Source: Nocardioides sp. TRM66260-LWL (lineage in GTDB: Bacteria; Actinomycetota; Actinomycetes; Propionibacteriales; Nocardioidaceae). Taken from it: a stretch of DNA of 64,000 bases. The DNA lies in NCBI RefSeq assembly GCF_020075545.1, contig NZ_JAIQZK010000001.1, positions 992,001 through 1,056,000 on the forward strand, written 5' to 3'. Within the stretch, counting starts at the first letter, position 1; every line of letters begins with the position of its first letter. Position numbers and translations under genes: made by a program. Shown here in pieces: positions 1 through 7,535 of the stretch. Below the pieces are notes generated by a model that was not told the DNA's origin, ran no database searches, and worked only from the letters and a program-made list of their open reading frames with translations.

Positions 1-82
1 AGTGGTGGTCTAGATCTCGACGGACTGTCGAGGTTTGGTGTTCATCTGTTGAGGGCAAGGTGCCGCCAGGCACCCAGTACAC

Positions 83-136
83 AGGAGCCGCCCTCGCGCA
101 GCCCCCGCTCGGGAGAGGCGCGCGAGGGCGGCTCCT
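83..136. terminator. long hairpin, probable terminator of a gene left of the window
   Basis: A perfect 17-bp inverted repeat (arms 83-99 and 120-136, 20-nt loop) lies in the intergenic DNA at the left edge. It has no clear T-tract on either side. It most likely ends a transcript coming from outside the window, but that gene is not visible. Confidence 0.5.
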
Positions 137-211
137 CGCCGTTCCTGGTCGATCTGCACGACACGCCCCTCATCCGAACGGCGGTTCAGGTCGTTTGCAG
201 GTCTGAGGAGC

Positions 212-217
212 CATGCT
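212..217 (+). promoter_or_regulatory. possible -10 hexamer for the DUF2231 gene
   Basis: CATGCT ends exactly 6 nt before the ATG at 224, the same geometry as other putative leaderless promoters in this window. The first base deviates from TAnnnT, so support is weak. Confidence 0.3.
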
Positions 218-223
218 CAGGGC

Positions 224-724
224 ATGTTCGACCTCATCAACGGCCTTCCCTGGCACCCCCTCGTCGTGCACGCGGTGGTGGTCCTGCTCCCGCTGGCGGT
301 GCTCGGCACGATCGCGATCGCGATCCGCCCCGCATGGCGCCTCGCGTACGGTCCGCTGGTCGTGGCGTTCGCCGCGATCTCCGTGATCCTCATCCCCATC
401 GCCACCTCGAGCGGCGAGTCCCTCGAGAAGCGCGTCGGCGATCCCGGCAAGCACGCCGAGCTCGGCGACCAGCTGATCTGGTTCGCGATCCCGCTGCTCG
501 TGCTCGTGCTGGCGCTGGTCGTCCTGGAGCGGCGTCGTGCGGGCGGCAAGCCCGCGATCGGCCCCGGCGCGCTGCCGACGATCGTGGCCGGTCTGGCCGT
601 CCTGGTGGCGCTGGCGAACGTCGTGCAGGTCTACCGCATCGGCGACTCCGGCGCGAAGGCCGTCTGGAGCGACCAGGTCAGCAGCCAGTCCGGCGGGGGA
701 GAGGGCGACGGCGACGCCGGCTGA
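224..724 (+). CDS. DUF2231 family membrane protein
   Basis: A 166-residue integral membrane protein of unknown function. The N-terminus carries the His-Pro-Leu-Val-Val-His segment near residues 11-16 typical of DUF2231. About four hydrophobic helices follow (roughly residues 14-34, 43-62, 85-103, 116-135), with a short charged tail rich in Gly, Asp and Glu. The family is often discussed as a putative heme or redox membrane protein, but no function is established and none is claimed here. The ATG at 224 has no well-spaced ribosome binding site; a -10-like hexamer 6 nt upstream suggests a leaderless message. It stands alone and is followed by a strong hairpin at 743-785, so it is probably monocistronic. 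Confidence 0.8.
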   Translation: MFDLINGLPWHPLVVHAVVVLLPLAVLGTIAIAIRPAWRLAYGPLVVAFAAISVILIPIATSSGESLEKRVGDPGKHAELGDQLIWFAIPLLVLVLALVVLERRRAGGKPAIGPGALPTIVAGLAVLVALANVVQVYRIGDSGAKAVWSDQVSSQSGGGEGDGDAG

Positions 725-742
725 TCCCACCCGCATCCGTCC

Positions 743-785
743 GACGAGGGGCGGCTCGGCGCGAGGCGCCGGGCCGCCCCTCGTC
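743..785 (+). terminator. terminator hairpin after the DUF2231 gene
   Basis: Outer arms 743-755 and 773-785 are perfectly complementary (13 bp). Inside them a second perfect stem (757-762 with 766-771) closes a 3-nt loop, giving a nearly continuous stem of about 20 bp. It starts 18 bp after the stop codon. Confidence 0.7.
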
Positions 786-1112
786 GCGTCTCGGCTGCGC
801 GACGGGGCACTGCGGATCACGACAGATCACGACGGCGCACGACGGGAGATGCCGAAACGCCCCGCCCGATCCTGCGCGATCGAGCGGGGCGGTGGCGGGA
901 GCGCAGCCTTGTGACTCCCCAGCCGACCCCGCTGCGCTCCGCGGCGGTCTCCCGCCGTGCACCTGATCCTGTCGCGTCCCGCATGCCGCGTGCAGGGCAG
1001 CGCGGCCCTCGGGCCGGGGACCTTCGTCCCACGTCTGCCGGGACCCATCGGAGGCGGAGCGCTCTTGCCGGGGCGGCGCCGCGCGGTCAGGTTGCTGTCA
1101 TGTGCGGCGGCC

Positions 1113-1217
1113 TACCTTCTCCTCACACCCGGGATCGACCCGATGAGGGGGGTCTCGTCAGGATCTCGATCCCGTTCCGGGTGACCTGTCGGCGGCGGAC
1201 CTCGGTCCGCCGCCGAC
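1113..1217 (+). ncRNA. candidate small structured RNA
   Basis: A -10-like TACCTT at 1113-1118 has a TTGCTG 15 bp upstream, a short spacer. After it comes a nested fold: arms 1131-1138 and 1166-1173 pair perfectly over 8 bp, enclosing a hairpin (1142-1147 with 1154-1159) whose loop is a run of G. It ends in a perfect 13-bp hairpin with a CTCG tetraloop (1188-1200 with 1205-1217) that would serve as terminator. No coding frame fits. I do not recognise the family. A minus-strand transcript is also possible, where the G-run loop would read as a C-run. Confidence 0.3.
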
Positions 1218-1360
1218 GTCGTTCTCGGGGACGCCGCCGCGCGTCCGTCCGGGACCGCGTGCTCTCCACGAGCCTCAGCCCCGTCGATCCGTGGCCGTCG
1301 ACCGCCTCGCGCGGCGAACGCCGCGCTCGTGGGGCGACCGGAGGAGCGGACGAGGGACCT

Positions 1361-1409
1361 CGGCCGGCCGCGGGTCCCCTCCCCAGGGGTCCTCTCCCGC
1401 GGCCGGCCG
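1361..1409. repeat. long inverted repeat in intergenic DNA
   Basis: Arms 1361-1374 and 1396-1409 are perfect 14-bp complements. The 21-nt loop contains its own 5-bp stem (1376-1380 with 1385-1389). It could be a bidirectional terminator or a structured RNA element; there is no gene next to it on either side. Confidence 0.5.
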
Positions 1410-1628
1410 AGCGGGTCAGCGGCCAGCCCGCTGTCCCTCAGGGACCGGCCGGCGGATGCACCTGCGCTCGGCATCCGTCAGCTCGCGGTCCAGGGGGCCG
1501 ATCCGAGGACCGGCCCGGGGGAATCATGGCCCACGTCGGGCCCGGACGCCACGGCGGCACACCGACGATGGACAACGCTGTCTGCTGATCATGCGATCGG
1601 TCAGCCGCATGCCAGGCGGAGATGCGGA

Positions 1629-1664
1629 AGGGCCCCCGCCCGGGGTGTCCGGAGCGAGGGCCCT
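1629..1664 (-). terminator. probable terminator of the minus-strand tRNA-Val
   Basis: Imperfect hairpin whose outer 7 bp pair exactly (1629-1635 with 1658-1664). It lies just downstream of the minus-strand tRNA-Val(CAC) gene in its direction of transcription. Confidence 0.4.
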
Positions 1665-1676
1665 GTCGCGGTGCGG

Positions 1677-1748
1677 TGGGCGATACTGGGTTCGAACCAG
1701 TGACCTCTTCGGTGTGAACGAAGCGCGCTACCACTGCGCCAATCGCCC
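1677..1748 (-). tRNA. tRNA-Val (anticodon CAC)
   Basis: On the minus strand the sequence folds as a full cloverleaf: 7-bp acceptor stem GGGCGAT/ATCGCCC, discriminator A, anticodon loop TTCACAC giving CAC (reads GUG), and a T-arm with loop TTCGAAC. The genomic bases after the discriminator are CCG, so the 3' CCA is not encoded. Apart from the anticodon arm and one T-loop base it matches the tRNA-Val(GAC) at 2245, which lies in the opposite orientation. Confidence 0.95.
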
Positions 1749-2053
1749 GCTGCGGCTCGGCCGCGGTGGCCGACTGTAGCGCATGCCGCGGGCGCCGATC
1801 ACATCGACGCCACCGAGGCCGACGACCCGCCTCCGGCGGGACTCGAGCAGGCCTCGAGCAGGCCGACGGGCGTCGAGGAGCCGGCTCGCGATCGGACCAG
1901 CGACCATCGTTCCGGGCCGGTGCGAGGGGGCGTCGGCCGCGTGCCCGGAGCCGTCGGCAACCCTCGCGAAACGCCGTCGTCACCCGGATTTGGCGCCCCT
2001 GCACCTCTCGGCTAATGTTCCATCTCGCACGCCGGGCCCGGCCCGGAGCGCAA
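1749..2053. other. intergenic region between divergent tRNA units
   Basis: About 300 bp separating the minus-strand tRNA-Val from the plus-strand tRNA cluster. It should contain both promoters; only the plus-strand one (1990-2018) is evident. A GCAGGCC/CTCGAGCAGG short direct repeat sits near 1850. No credible gene seen. Confidence 0.5.
1990..2018 (+). promoter_or_regulatory. promoter of the tRNA-Gly-Cys-Val cluster
   Basis: TTGGCG (1990-1995) and TAATGT (2013-2018) are separated by 17 bp, a good housekeeping sigma-type promoter, 35 bp before the first tRNA. Confidence 0.6.
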
Positions 2054-2126
2054 GCGGACGTAGCTCAGTTGGTAGAGCGCAACCTTGCCAAGGTTGAGGT
2101 CGCGAGTTCGAGCCTCGTCGTCCGCT
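2054..2126 (+). tRNA. tRNA-Gly (anticodon GCC)
   Basis: Cloverleaf with acceptor stem GCGGACG/CGTCCGC, D-loop containing AGTTGGTAGA, anticodon stem CAACC/GGTTG around loop TTGCCAA (GCC, reads GGC/GGU), and T-loop TTCGAGC. Discriminator is T and no CCA is encoded. First gene of a three-tRNA unit. Confidence 0.95.
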
Positions 2127-2158
2127 CGGAGAGGTCTCTCTCTTGGTTGGGCCTCCGT

Positions 2159-2232
2159 GGTGGGTTGGCCGAGAGGCGAGGCAACGGACTGCAAATCCGT
2201 GTACACGGGTTCAAATCCCGTACCCACCTCCA
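2159..2232 (+). tRNA. tRNA-Cys (anticodon GCA)
   Basis: Acceptor stem GGTGGGT/ACCCACC, anticodon loop CTGCAAA (GCA), T-loop TTCAAAT. The discriminator is U, the known identity base for cysteine, followed by an encoded CCA (2230-2232). Middle gene of the plus-strand tRNA cluster. Confidence 0.95.
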
Positions 2233-2244
2233 CAGCATCACCCC

Positions 2245-2319
2245 GGGCGATTGGCGCAGTGGTAGCGCGCTTCCTTGACACGGAAGAGGTCACTGGTTCA
2301 AACCCAGTATCGCCCACCA
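2245..2319 (+). tRNA. tRNA-Val (anticodon GAC)
   Basis: Acceptor stem GGGCGAT/ATCGCCC with discriminator A and an encoded CCA (2317-2319). Anticodon loop TTGACAC gives GAC (reads GUC/GUU). Same body as the minus-strand tRNA-Val(CAC) at 1677-1748. Last tRNA of the cluster, followed at once by a terminator. Confidence 0.95.
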
Positions 2320-2326
2320 CGCAGTC

Positions 2327-2362
2327 GAGGCCGGTCCCGTCGGGGCCGGCCTCCTCGTCTTT
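2327..2362 (+). terminator. terminator of the tRNA cluster
   Basis: Arms 2327-2338 and 2342-2353 form a 12-bp stem (one G-U pair) with a 3-nt loop, then CTCGTCTTT, a modest T-rich tail. It starts 7 bp after the tRNA-Val CCA. Confidence 0.75.
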
Positions 2363-2424
2363 CCAGGGCAGGCGCCCGGGCCGGTGCGCGCGAATCCGGC
2401 GCGACCGCAGCGCCGTCGCGTCGA

Positions 2425-2430
2425 TAGGAT
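2425..2430 (+). promoter_or_regulatory. possible -10 element for thrS
   Basis: TAGGAT about 50 bp before the thrS start; it would give a leader of about 43 nt ending in a GAGGAG ribosome binding site. No clear -35 was found, and no T-box features were seen in this short leader. Confidence 0.4.
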
Positions 2431-2479
2431 CGCGGCGCCCGCGCAGCCGCCGGGCGCATGCCCAGGCGAGGAGTCACCC

Positions 2480-4468
2480 GTGTCCGAGATCCAGGTCGTC
2501 CGACATCACGCGCAGCAGCGTGAGGAGCGGACGGTCACGACCGGCACCAAGGCCTGGGAGCTGTTCGCCGACGACCCCGCGATCATCGCGGCGCGGGTCG
2601 GGGGAGCGCTCAAGGACCTGTCCTACGAGCTGGCCGAGGGCGACGAGGTCGAGGGCGTGGCGATCGACTCCGCCGACGGTCACGACATCCTGCGCCACTC
2701 CTGCGCGCACGTGATGGCCCAGGCCGTCCAGGACCTCTTCCCGCAGGCGCGGCTGGGCATCGGCCCGCCGATCCGCGACGGCTTCTACTACGACTTCGAC
2801 GTCGAGACGCCGTTCACCCCGGCCGATCTGGAGAAGATCGAGACCCGGATGCGCAAGATCGTCAAGGAGGGCCAGCGGTTCTCCCGCCGCGTCACCACCG
2901 ACGCCGACGCCCTCGTCGAGCTGGCCGACGAGCCCTACAAGGTCGAGCTGATCGGCCTCAAGGGCGCGGGCGCGTCCGACGACGCCGCAGAAGGCGCGAG
3001 CGTCGAGGTCGGCGCCGGCGAGCTGACGATCTACGACAACGTCCGCCGCGACGGCGAGGTCGCCTGGAGCGACCTGTGCCGAGGCCCGCACCTGCCGACC
3101 ACCAAGCGCATCCCGGCGTTCAAGCTCATGCGCAGCGCCGCGGCCTACTGGCGCGGCGACGAGAAGAACAAGCAGCTCCAGCGGATCTACGGCACCGCGT
3201 GGGAGTCCAAGGAGGCGCTCGAGGAGCACCTGCACCGGCTCGAGGAGGCCGAGAAGCGCGACCACCGCAAGCTCGGTCGCGAGCTCGACCTGTTCTCCTT
3301 CCCCGACGAGATCGGCTCCGGCCTGCCGGTGTTCCACCCCCGGGGCGGCGTGATCAAGCGGGTGATGGAGGACTACGTCCGCCAGCGGCACATCGAGGAG
3401 GGATTCTCCTACGTCGGCACCCCGCACATCAGCAAGGACGGCCTCTTCCACACCTCGGGCCACCTGCCGTACTACGCCGACACGATGTTCCCGCCGATGG
3501 AGTTCGAGGGCGCGAACTACCAGCTCAAGGCGATGAACTGCCCGATGCACAACCTCATCTTCAGCTCGCGCGGACGCTCCTACCGCGAGCTCCCGCTGCG
3601 CCTCTTCGAGTTCGGCAGCGTGTACCGGTACGAGAAGTCCGGCGTCATCCACGGCCTGACCCGCGTCCGCGGGTTCGCGCAGGACGACTCCCACTCCTAC
3701 TGCACCCCCGAGCAGGCCCCGGCGGAGGTCAAGCACCTGCTCGACTTCATGCTGGGGGTGCTGCGCGACTTCGGCCTCGACGACTTCTACCTCGAGCTCT
3801 CGACCCGCGACGACTCCAAGCCCGACAAGTTCGTCGGCTCCGACGACGACTGGGCCACCGCCACGGCGATCCTCGAGGACGTCGCCCACGCCTCGGGTCT
3901 CGAGCTCGTCCCCGACCCCGGCGGTGCCGCGTTCTACGGCCCGAAGGTCTCGGTGCAGGCCAGGGACGCCATCGGTCGCACCTGGCAGATGGGCACGGTG
4001 CAGTACGACTTCAACCAGCCCGCGCGCTTCGGCCTGGAGTACAACTCCTCGGACGGCACCAAGAAGCAGCCGGTGATGATCCACTCGGCCAAGTTCGGCT
4101 CGATCGAGCGGTTCCTCGGCGTCCTGGTCGAGCACTACGCCGGCGCGTTCCCCCCGTGGCTGGCGCCCGTGCAGGTGCAGGCCATCCCGGTGGCCGAGGC
4201 GTTCTCCGAGCACCTGCACGACGTCGCGCGGCGGATGCGGGCGCGCGGCCTGCGCGTCGAGGTCGACGACTCCGACGACCGCATGCAGAAGAAGATCCGC
4301 AACGCGCAGCTGCAGAAGGTGCCGTTCATGCTGATCGCCGGCGCGGACGACGTCGCGGCGGGTGCGGTGTCGTTCCGCTACCGCGACGGACGCCAGGACA
4401 ACGGCGTCCCGATCGACGAGGCGATCCAGCGGGTGCTCGACGCCGTGGCCTCGCGCGAGCAGGTCTGA
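2480..4468 (+). CDS. thrS: threonine--tRNA ligase
   Basis: Class II aminoacyl-tRNA synthetase charging tRNA-Thr in the cytoplasm. An N-terminal TGS-like region (about residues 20-65) leads into the editing domain with the His-rich segment HSCAH near residue 73. The catalytic core follows, with the zinc ligand in MNCPMHN (Cys about 354) and motif 2 around [19 protein letters not shown], then a C-terminal anticodon-binding domain. The GTG at 2480 is chosen because GAGGAG lies 7 nt upstream and gives 662 residues, normal for actinobacterial ThrS; an upstream ATG at 2384 would add a 32-residue low-complexity tail across the promoter. In many actinobacteria thrS precedes the HIT and pgsA genes, as here, but here an oxygenase/reductase island is placed between. 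Confidence 0.97.
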   Translation: MSEIQVVRHHAQQREERTVTTGTKAWELFADDPAIIAARVGGALKDLSYELAEGDEVEGVAIDSADGHDILRHSCAHVMAQAVQDLFPQARLGIGPPIRDGFYYDFDVETPFTPADLEKIETRMRKIVKEGQRFSRRVTTDADALVELADEPYKVELIGLKGAGASDDAAEGASVEVGAGELTIYDNVRRDGEVAWSDLCRGPHLPTTKRIPAFKLMRSAAAYWRGDEKNKQLQRIYGTAWESKEALEEHLHRLEEAEKRDHRKLGRELDLFSFPDEIGSGLPVFHPRGGVIKRVMEDYVRQRHIEEGFSYVGTPHISKDGLFHTSGHLPYYADTMFPPMEFEGANYQLKAMNCPMHNLIFSSRGRSYRELPLRLFEFGSVYRYEKSGVIHGLTRVRGFAQDDSHSYCTPEQAPAEVKHLLDFMLGVLRDFGLDDFYLELSTRDDSKPDKFVGSDDDWATATAILEDVAHASGLELVPDPGGAAFYGPKVSVQARDAIGRTWQMGTVQYDFNQPARFGLEYNSSDGTKKQPVMIHSAKFGSIERFLGVLVEHYAGAFPPWLAPVQVQAIPVAEAFSEHLHDVARRMRARGLRVEVDDSDDRMQKKIRNAQLQKVPFMLIAGADDVAAGAVSFRYRDGRQDNGVPIDEAIQRVLDAVASREQV

Positions 4469-4502
4469 CGCCGCACGGCGTCGCACGACGTCGACGACCG
4501 CT

Positions 4503-4535
4503 GCGACGGCAGCGACGGCAGCGACGGCAGCGACG
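4503..4535. repeat. short 9-bp tandem repeat
   Basis: GCGACGGCA occurs three times in tandem plus a 6-bp partial copy, just downstream of thrS. A likely slippage microsatellite in non-coding DNA. Confidence 0.7.
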
Positions 4536-4545
4536 AGGCGTCCCC

Positions 4546-4578
4546 GACGGGGCCGGGCCAGCGTGGCCCGGCCCCGTC
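4546..4578 (+). terminator. terminator hairpin after thrS
   Basis: Perfect 15-bp stem (4546-4560 with 4564-4578) closed by a GCG loop. No clear T-tract follows, as is common in high-GC actinobacteria. It isolates thrS from the next transcription unit. Confidence 0.75.
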
Positions 4579-4603
4579 GTGCTGTCGTCCGTCTGTGACC
4601 TGA

Positions 4604-4678
4604 GTTACCGGCGGGTAACGTAAATGCGACACGATGTCGCGCAAACCCTTGTAACCGGACGCCATGTCGCATTAACCT
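4604..4678 (+). promoter_or_regulatory. promoter and palindromic operator region of the diiron/FprB unit
   Basis: TTGTAA (4649-4654) and TAACCT (4673-4678), 18 bp apart, make a promoter about 40 bp before the ATG. Inverted repeats surround it: GTTACC/GGTAAC (4604-4619), and GCGACA/TGTCGC (4626-4640). A further ATGTCGCATT copy (4664-4673) overlaps the -10 and is the complement of AATGCGACA at 4623-4631. The local TetR-type regulator encoded at 7536 is the obvious candidate to bind here; this is inference. Confidence 0.55.
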
Positions 4679-4724
4679 CGTGAGTGACCTGCTCCACACG
4701 TGTCACGACCCGAGGTGATCCGCG

Positions 4725-5762
4725 ATGACTGCCACCCAGCTCCCCACCGACTCCGCCGCCGTGCTCGCCTCCTTGGAGGAGATCGAGGCGCAGACCGCCC
4801 GCATGGTGGCCGAGAAGTCCTACGAGGACCGGCTCCGGACGCTCTCGCAGGCCTCCGTCGAGCGGCACTTCGACGCCTTCGTCGACATCGACTGGGACGC
4901 CCCCGAGAACGCGATCCGCCTCGACGACACCCGCTGGGTGCTCCCCGAGGTCGACGTCCTCGGTCGCACCGAGTGGTACCGCTCGCTCCCCGTCGAGGAG
5001 CAGATCCGCGTCGGCCTCTACCGCCAGGCCAACATCACCAAGGTGGGCCTGCAGTTCGAGCAGGTGCTGATCGCCGGCCTGATGAACTACGCCTTCCGGC
5101 TGCCGAACGGCTCCCCGGAGTTCCGGTACGCCACGCACGAGGCGACCGAGGAGTGCCACCACACGCAGATGTTCCAGGAGTTCACGAACCGCTCCGGCAT
5201 GCCGGTCGAGGGCGGTCACTGGCTGCTGCGCAAGCTGGCCCCGTTCCTGCCGCTGGCCGCCCGCTGGGTGCCGTTCGGCTTCTTCTGGGGCGTGCTCGCG
5301 GGCGAGGAGCCGATCGACCACGTCCAGAAGTCGATCCTGCGCGCCGGCAACGAGATGCACCCGCTGCTGCAGCGGATCATGCAGATCCACGTCGCCGAGG
5401 AGGCGCGTCACATCGGCTTCGCCCACCAGTACCTCGAGCACCACGCGCCGCGCCTGAGCCGGGTGCAGCGCGGCGTCCTCTCGGTCGCGATCCCCGTGAT
5501 CATGCGCTGGCTGTGCGACGAGATCCTCGTCCCCAGCAAGAAGGCGCAGCGCGACATGGGCATCCCGAAGAGCGTCGTCAAGGAGCTCTACTGGGACGCC
5601 CCGGAGTCGCAGAAGTTCCTGCGCGACCTCTTCGGCGACGTCCGGATGCTCGCCGAGGACACCGGCATGATGAACCCGGTCTCGCGCCGGGTCTGGAACC
5701 TCCTCGGCATCGGCGGTCGGCCCTCGCGCTTCCGCAGCGAGGTCGCCTCGGCCGCAGCCTGA
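4725..5762 (+). CDS. AurF-like diiron oxygenase family protein
   Basis: A 345-residue helical protein with the carboxylate/His ligand pattern of non-heme diiron oxygenases of the AurF (p-aminobenzoate N-oxygenase) family: EECHH at residues 142-146 and EEARH at 225-229, with an upstream Glu in the FEQVLIAG helix. The N-terminus (residues 20-60) is not a known domain. It probably oxidises a small organic or lipid substrate with O2; the substrate cannot be read from sequence. The next gene encodes a ferredoxin-ferredoxin reductase fusion that could supply its electrons. From memory, M. tuberculosis has the same pair (Rv0885 beside fprB, Rv0886). A GAGGTG ribosome site precedes the ATG, and palindromes overlap the promoter. 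Confidence 0.85.
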   Translation: MTATQLPTDSAAVLASLEEIEAQTARMVAEKSYEDRLRTLSQASVERHFDAFVDIDWDAPENAIRLDDTRWVLPEVDVLGRTEWYRSLPVEEQIRVGLYRQANITKVGLQFEQVLIAGLMNYAFRLPNGSPEFRYATHEATEECHHTQMFQEFTNRSGMPVEGGHWLLRKLAPFLPLAARWVPFGFFWGVLAGEEPIDHVQKSILRAGNEMHPLLQRIMQIHVAEEARHIGFAHQYLEHHAPRLSRVQRGVLSVAIPVIMRWLCDEILVPSKKAQRDMGIPKSVVKELYWDAPESQKFLRDLFGDVRMLAEDTGMMNPVSRRVWNLLGIGGRPSRFRSEVASAAA

Positions 5763-5851
5763 CGCACGTCGGCGCGTGGGGCCCCACGGCCCCGCGCGCC
5801 GCGTCCTGTGCGCACCGCCCGCCACCGCTCCCCAGGATCCCGAGGTCACCC

Positions 5852-7534
5852 GTGCCCTACGTCGTCACGCAGCCCTGCTGCGCCGACGCCTCGTGCGTCG
5901 TCGCCTGCCCGGTCAACTGCATCCACCCCGCCCCGGGCGAGCCCGGCTTCGGCACCAGCGAGATGGTCTACATCGACCCGCGCTCGTGCGTGGGCTGCGG
6001 CGCGTGCGTCACCGCCTGCCCGGTCGAGGCGATCAAGCCCGACACGGCGCTGACGCCGGCCGAGCAGCCGTTCGCGGCGCTCAACGCCGCCTACTACGAC
6101 GCCTTCCCGCACGCCGACCGGGCACCGCTGCACGTCGTCGCGCCCCAGCGGCGGCTCGCGTCCTCACAGCCGCGGCGGGTGGCGATCGTGGGCGCCGGAC
6201 CGGCGGGCCTCTACGTCGCCGACGAGCTGCTCAAGCACCCCGAGGTGAGCGTCGACGTCCTCGATCGGCTGCCCACCCCGTACGGCCTGGTGCGCGCGGG
6301 CGTCGCCCCCGACCACCAGCACACCAAGCGCGCCACCGACCTCTTCGGAGCCATCGAGCGCGAGCGCGGGTTCTCCTACCTGCTCGGCGTCGAGGTCGGT
6401 CGCGACGTCACGCTCGCCGAGCTCGAGGAGCGCTACGACGCCGTCGTGTACGCCGTCGGCGCCGCCGCGGACCGTCCGCTCGGCATCCCCGGCGAGGACC
6501 TCGACGGCTCGCTCTCGGCCACCGATCTCGTCGGCTGGTACAACGGGCACCCCGACAAGCAGGACCTCGCCGTGGCGCTCGACCACCCGCGGGCGGTCGT
6601 CGTCGGCAACGGCAACGTCGCGCTCGACGTCGCCCGCATCCTGACCGCCGACCCGGACGCGCTGAGCGCGACCGACGTCGCCCGGCTGCCGTGGGCCCAG
6701 CTGGCCGCGAGCGCGGTGCGCGAGGTCGTGGTGCTCGGACGCCGCGGACCCGAGCAGGCCGCGTTCACCATGCCCGAGCTCATCGGACTGGTGGCGCTGA
6801 GCCGCGCGGGCCGGCTCAACGTCGTGGTCGAGGCGGGCGACGCGCCGCTCGGCGACGACGCGCGCGGCGACCTGCTCGCCGAGCTCCGCGACCGACCGCG
6901 CGAGCCCCACCTCCGCACGCTGGTGCTGCGCTTCCTCGCGGCCCCGGTGCGCCTGGTACCCGACGCCTCCGGCGCGCGGGTCGGCGCGGTCGAGATCGCC
7001 CGCACCCGGCTGGAGGCCGACGGCGAGGGCGTGCGCGCGGTCGCGACGGGGGAGACCGAGGTGCTCGAGACCGGCCTCGTCCTGCGCTCGGTCGGCTACC
7101 GCGGCCTGCCCGTCGCCGACCTGCCCCACGACGAGCGCACCGGCACCGTCCCGAACGACCACGGGCGGGTGCGCCCGGGCGTCTACGTCGCCGGGTGGGT
7201 CAAGCGTGGGCCGAGCGGGTTCATCGGCTCCAACAAGGCGTGCGCCCAGGACACCGTCACAGCGCTGCTGGACGACGCCGACGCGGGGCTCCTGCCGGCT
7301 CCCGCCGTGAAGGGCGATCTCGCCGCGGAGCTGCGGGAGCGGGGCGTCGACGTCGTCGACCGCGACGACTGGCACGCGCTCGACGCCGAGGAGCGCCGCC
7401 GCGGCGCGTCCGCCGGGCGACCCCGCACGAAGATCGTCGACCGGGCCGAGATGACGCGGGTGGTCGCCGACGCCCGACGCGGGTCCGGATACGCTGCGCA
7501 GCGCAGGCGACGCAGACCTTTCGATCGGAGCTGA
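5852..7534 (+). CDS. fprB: ferredoxin / ferredoxin--NADP+ reductase fusion (FprB type)
   Basis: A 560-residue flavoprotein that passes electrons from NADPH to its own iron-sulfur clusters. Residues 1-75 are a seven-iron type ferredoxin with cysteine motifs at about 9-23 (CCADASCVVACPVNC) and 46-57 (CVGCGACVTACP). The rest is an adrenodoxin-reductase-like module, with the FAD loop VGAGPAGLYVADELL near residue 111 and the NADPH loop VVGNGNVALDVARIL near 249. It ends with a region containing GWVKRGPSGFIGSNK. The GTG at 5852 is chosen because it begins exactly at the ferredoxin domain; the open frame continues upstream without homology. It probably reduces the diiron protein encoded 89 bp upstream. 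The TetR gene starts 1 nt after its stop, implying one operon. Confidence 0.93.
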   Translation: MPYVVTQPCCADASCVVACPVNCIHPAPGEPGFGTSEMVYIDPRSCVGCGACVTACPVEAIKPDTALTPAEQPFAALNAAYYDAFPHADRAPLHVVAPQRRLASSQPRRVAIVGAGPAGLYVADELLKHPEVSVDVLDRLPTPYGLVRAGVAPDHQHTKRATDLFGAIERERGFSYLLGVEVGRDVTLAELEERYDAVVYAVGAAADRPLGIPGEDLDGSLSATDLVGWYNGHPDKQDLAVALDHPRAVVVGNGNVALDVARILTADPDALSATDVARLPWAQLAASAVREVVVLGRRGPEQAAFTMPELIGLVALSRAGRLNVVVEAGDAPLGDDARGDLLAELRDRPREPHLRTLVLRFLAAPVRLVPDASGARVGAVEIARTRLEADGEGVRAVATGETEVLETGLVLRSVGYRGLPVADLPHDERTGTVPNDHGRVRPGVYVAGWVKRGPSGFIGSNKACAQDTVTALLDDADAGLLPAPAVKGDLAAELRERGVDVVDRDDWHALDAEERRRGASAGRPRTKIVDRAEMTRVVADARRGSGYAAQRRRRRPFDRS

Positions 7535-7535
7535 G

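Larger units (their letters stand above)
786..1676. other. long intergenic region without a credible gene
   Basis: About 890 bp between the DUF2231 terminator and the first tRNA. Open frames here are short or Arg/Pro/Ser-rich frames typical of high-GC noise, with no recognisable domain and no ribosome binding site in a sensible place. What it does hold is structure: a possible small RNA (1113-1217), a long two-tier inverted repeat (1361-1409) and a minus-strand hairpin downstream of the tRNA-Val gene (1629-1664). Confidence 0.6.

Noticed and set aside
911..1588. 225-codon plus-strand open frame in the long intergenic region
   Set aside because: Arg/Pro/Ser-rich, no domain, crosses strong hairpins at 1188-1217 and 1361-1409; non-coding is more likely.
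2363..2479. T-box riboswitch before thrS
   Set aside because: The leader is only about 50 nt from the likely -10 and shows no specifier hairpin or T-box sequence. None was seen before hisS, aspS or alaS either.
2474..4699. 741-codon minus-strand open frame opposite thrS
   Set aside because: Antisense shadow extending through a terminator and promoter; not a gene.
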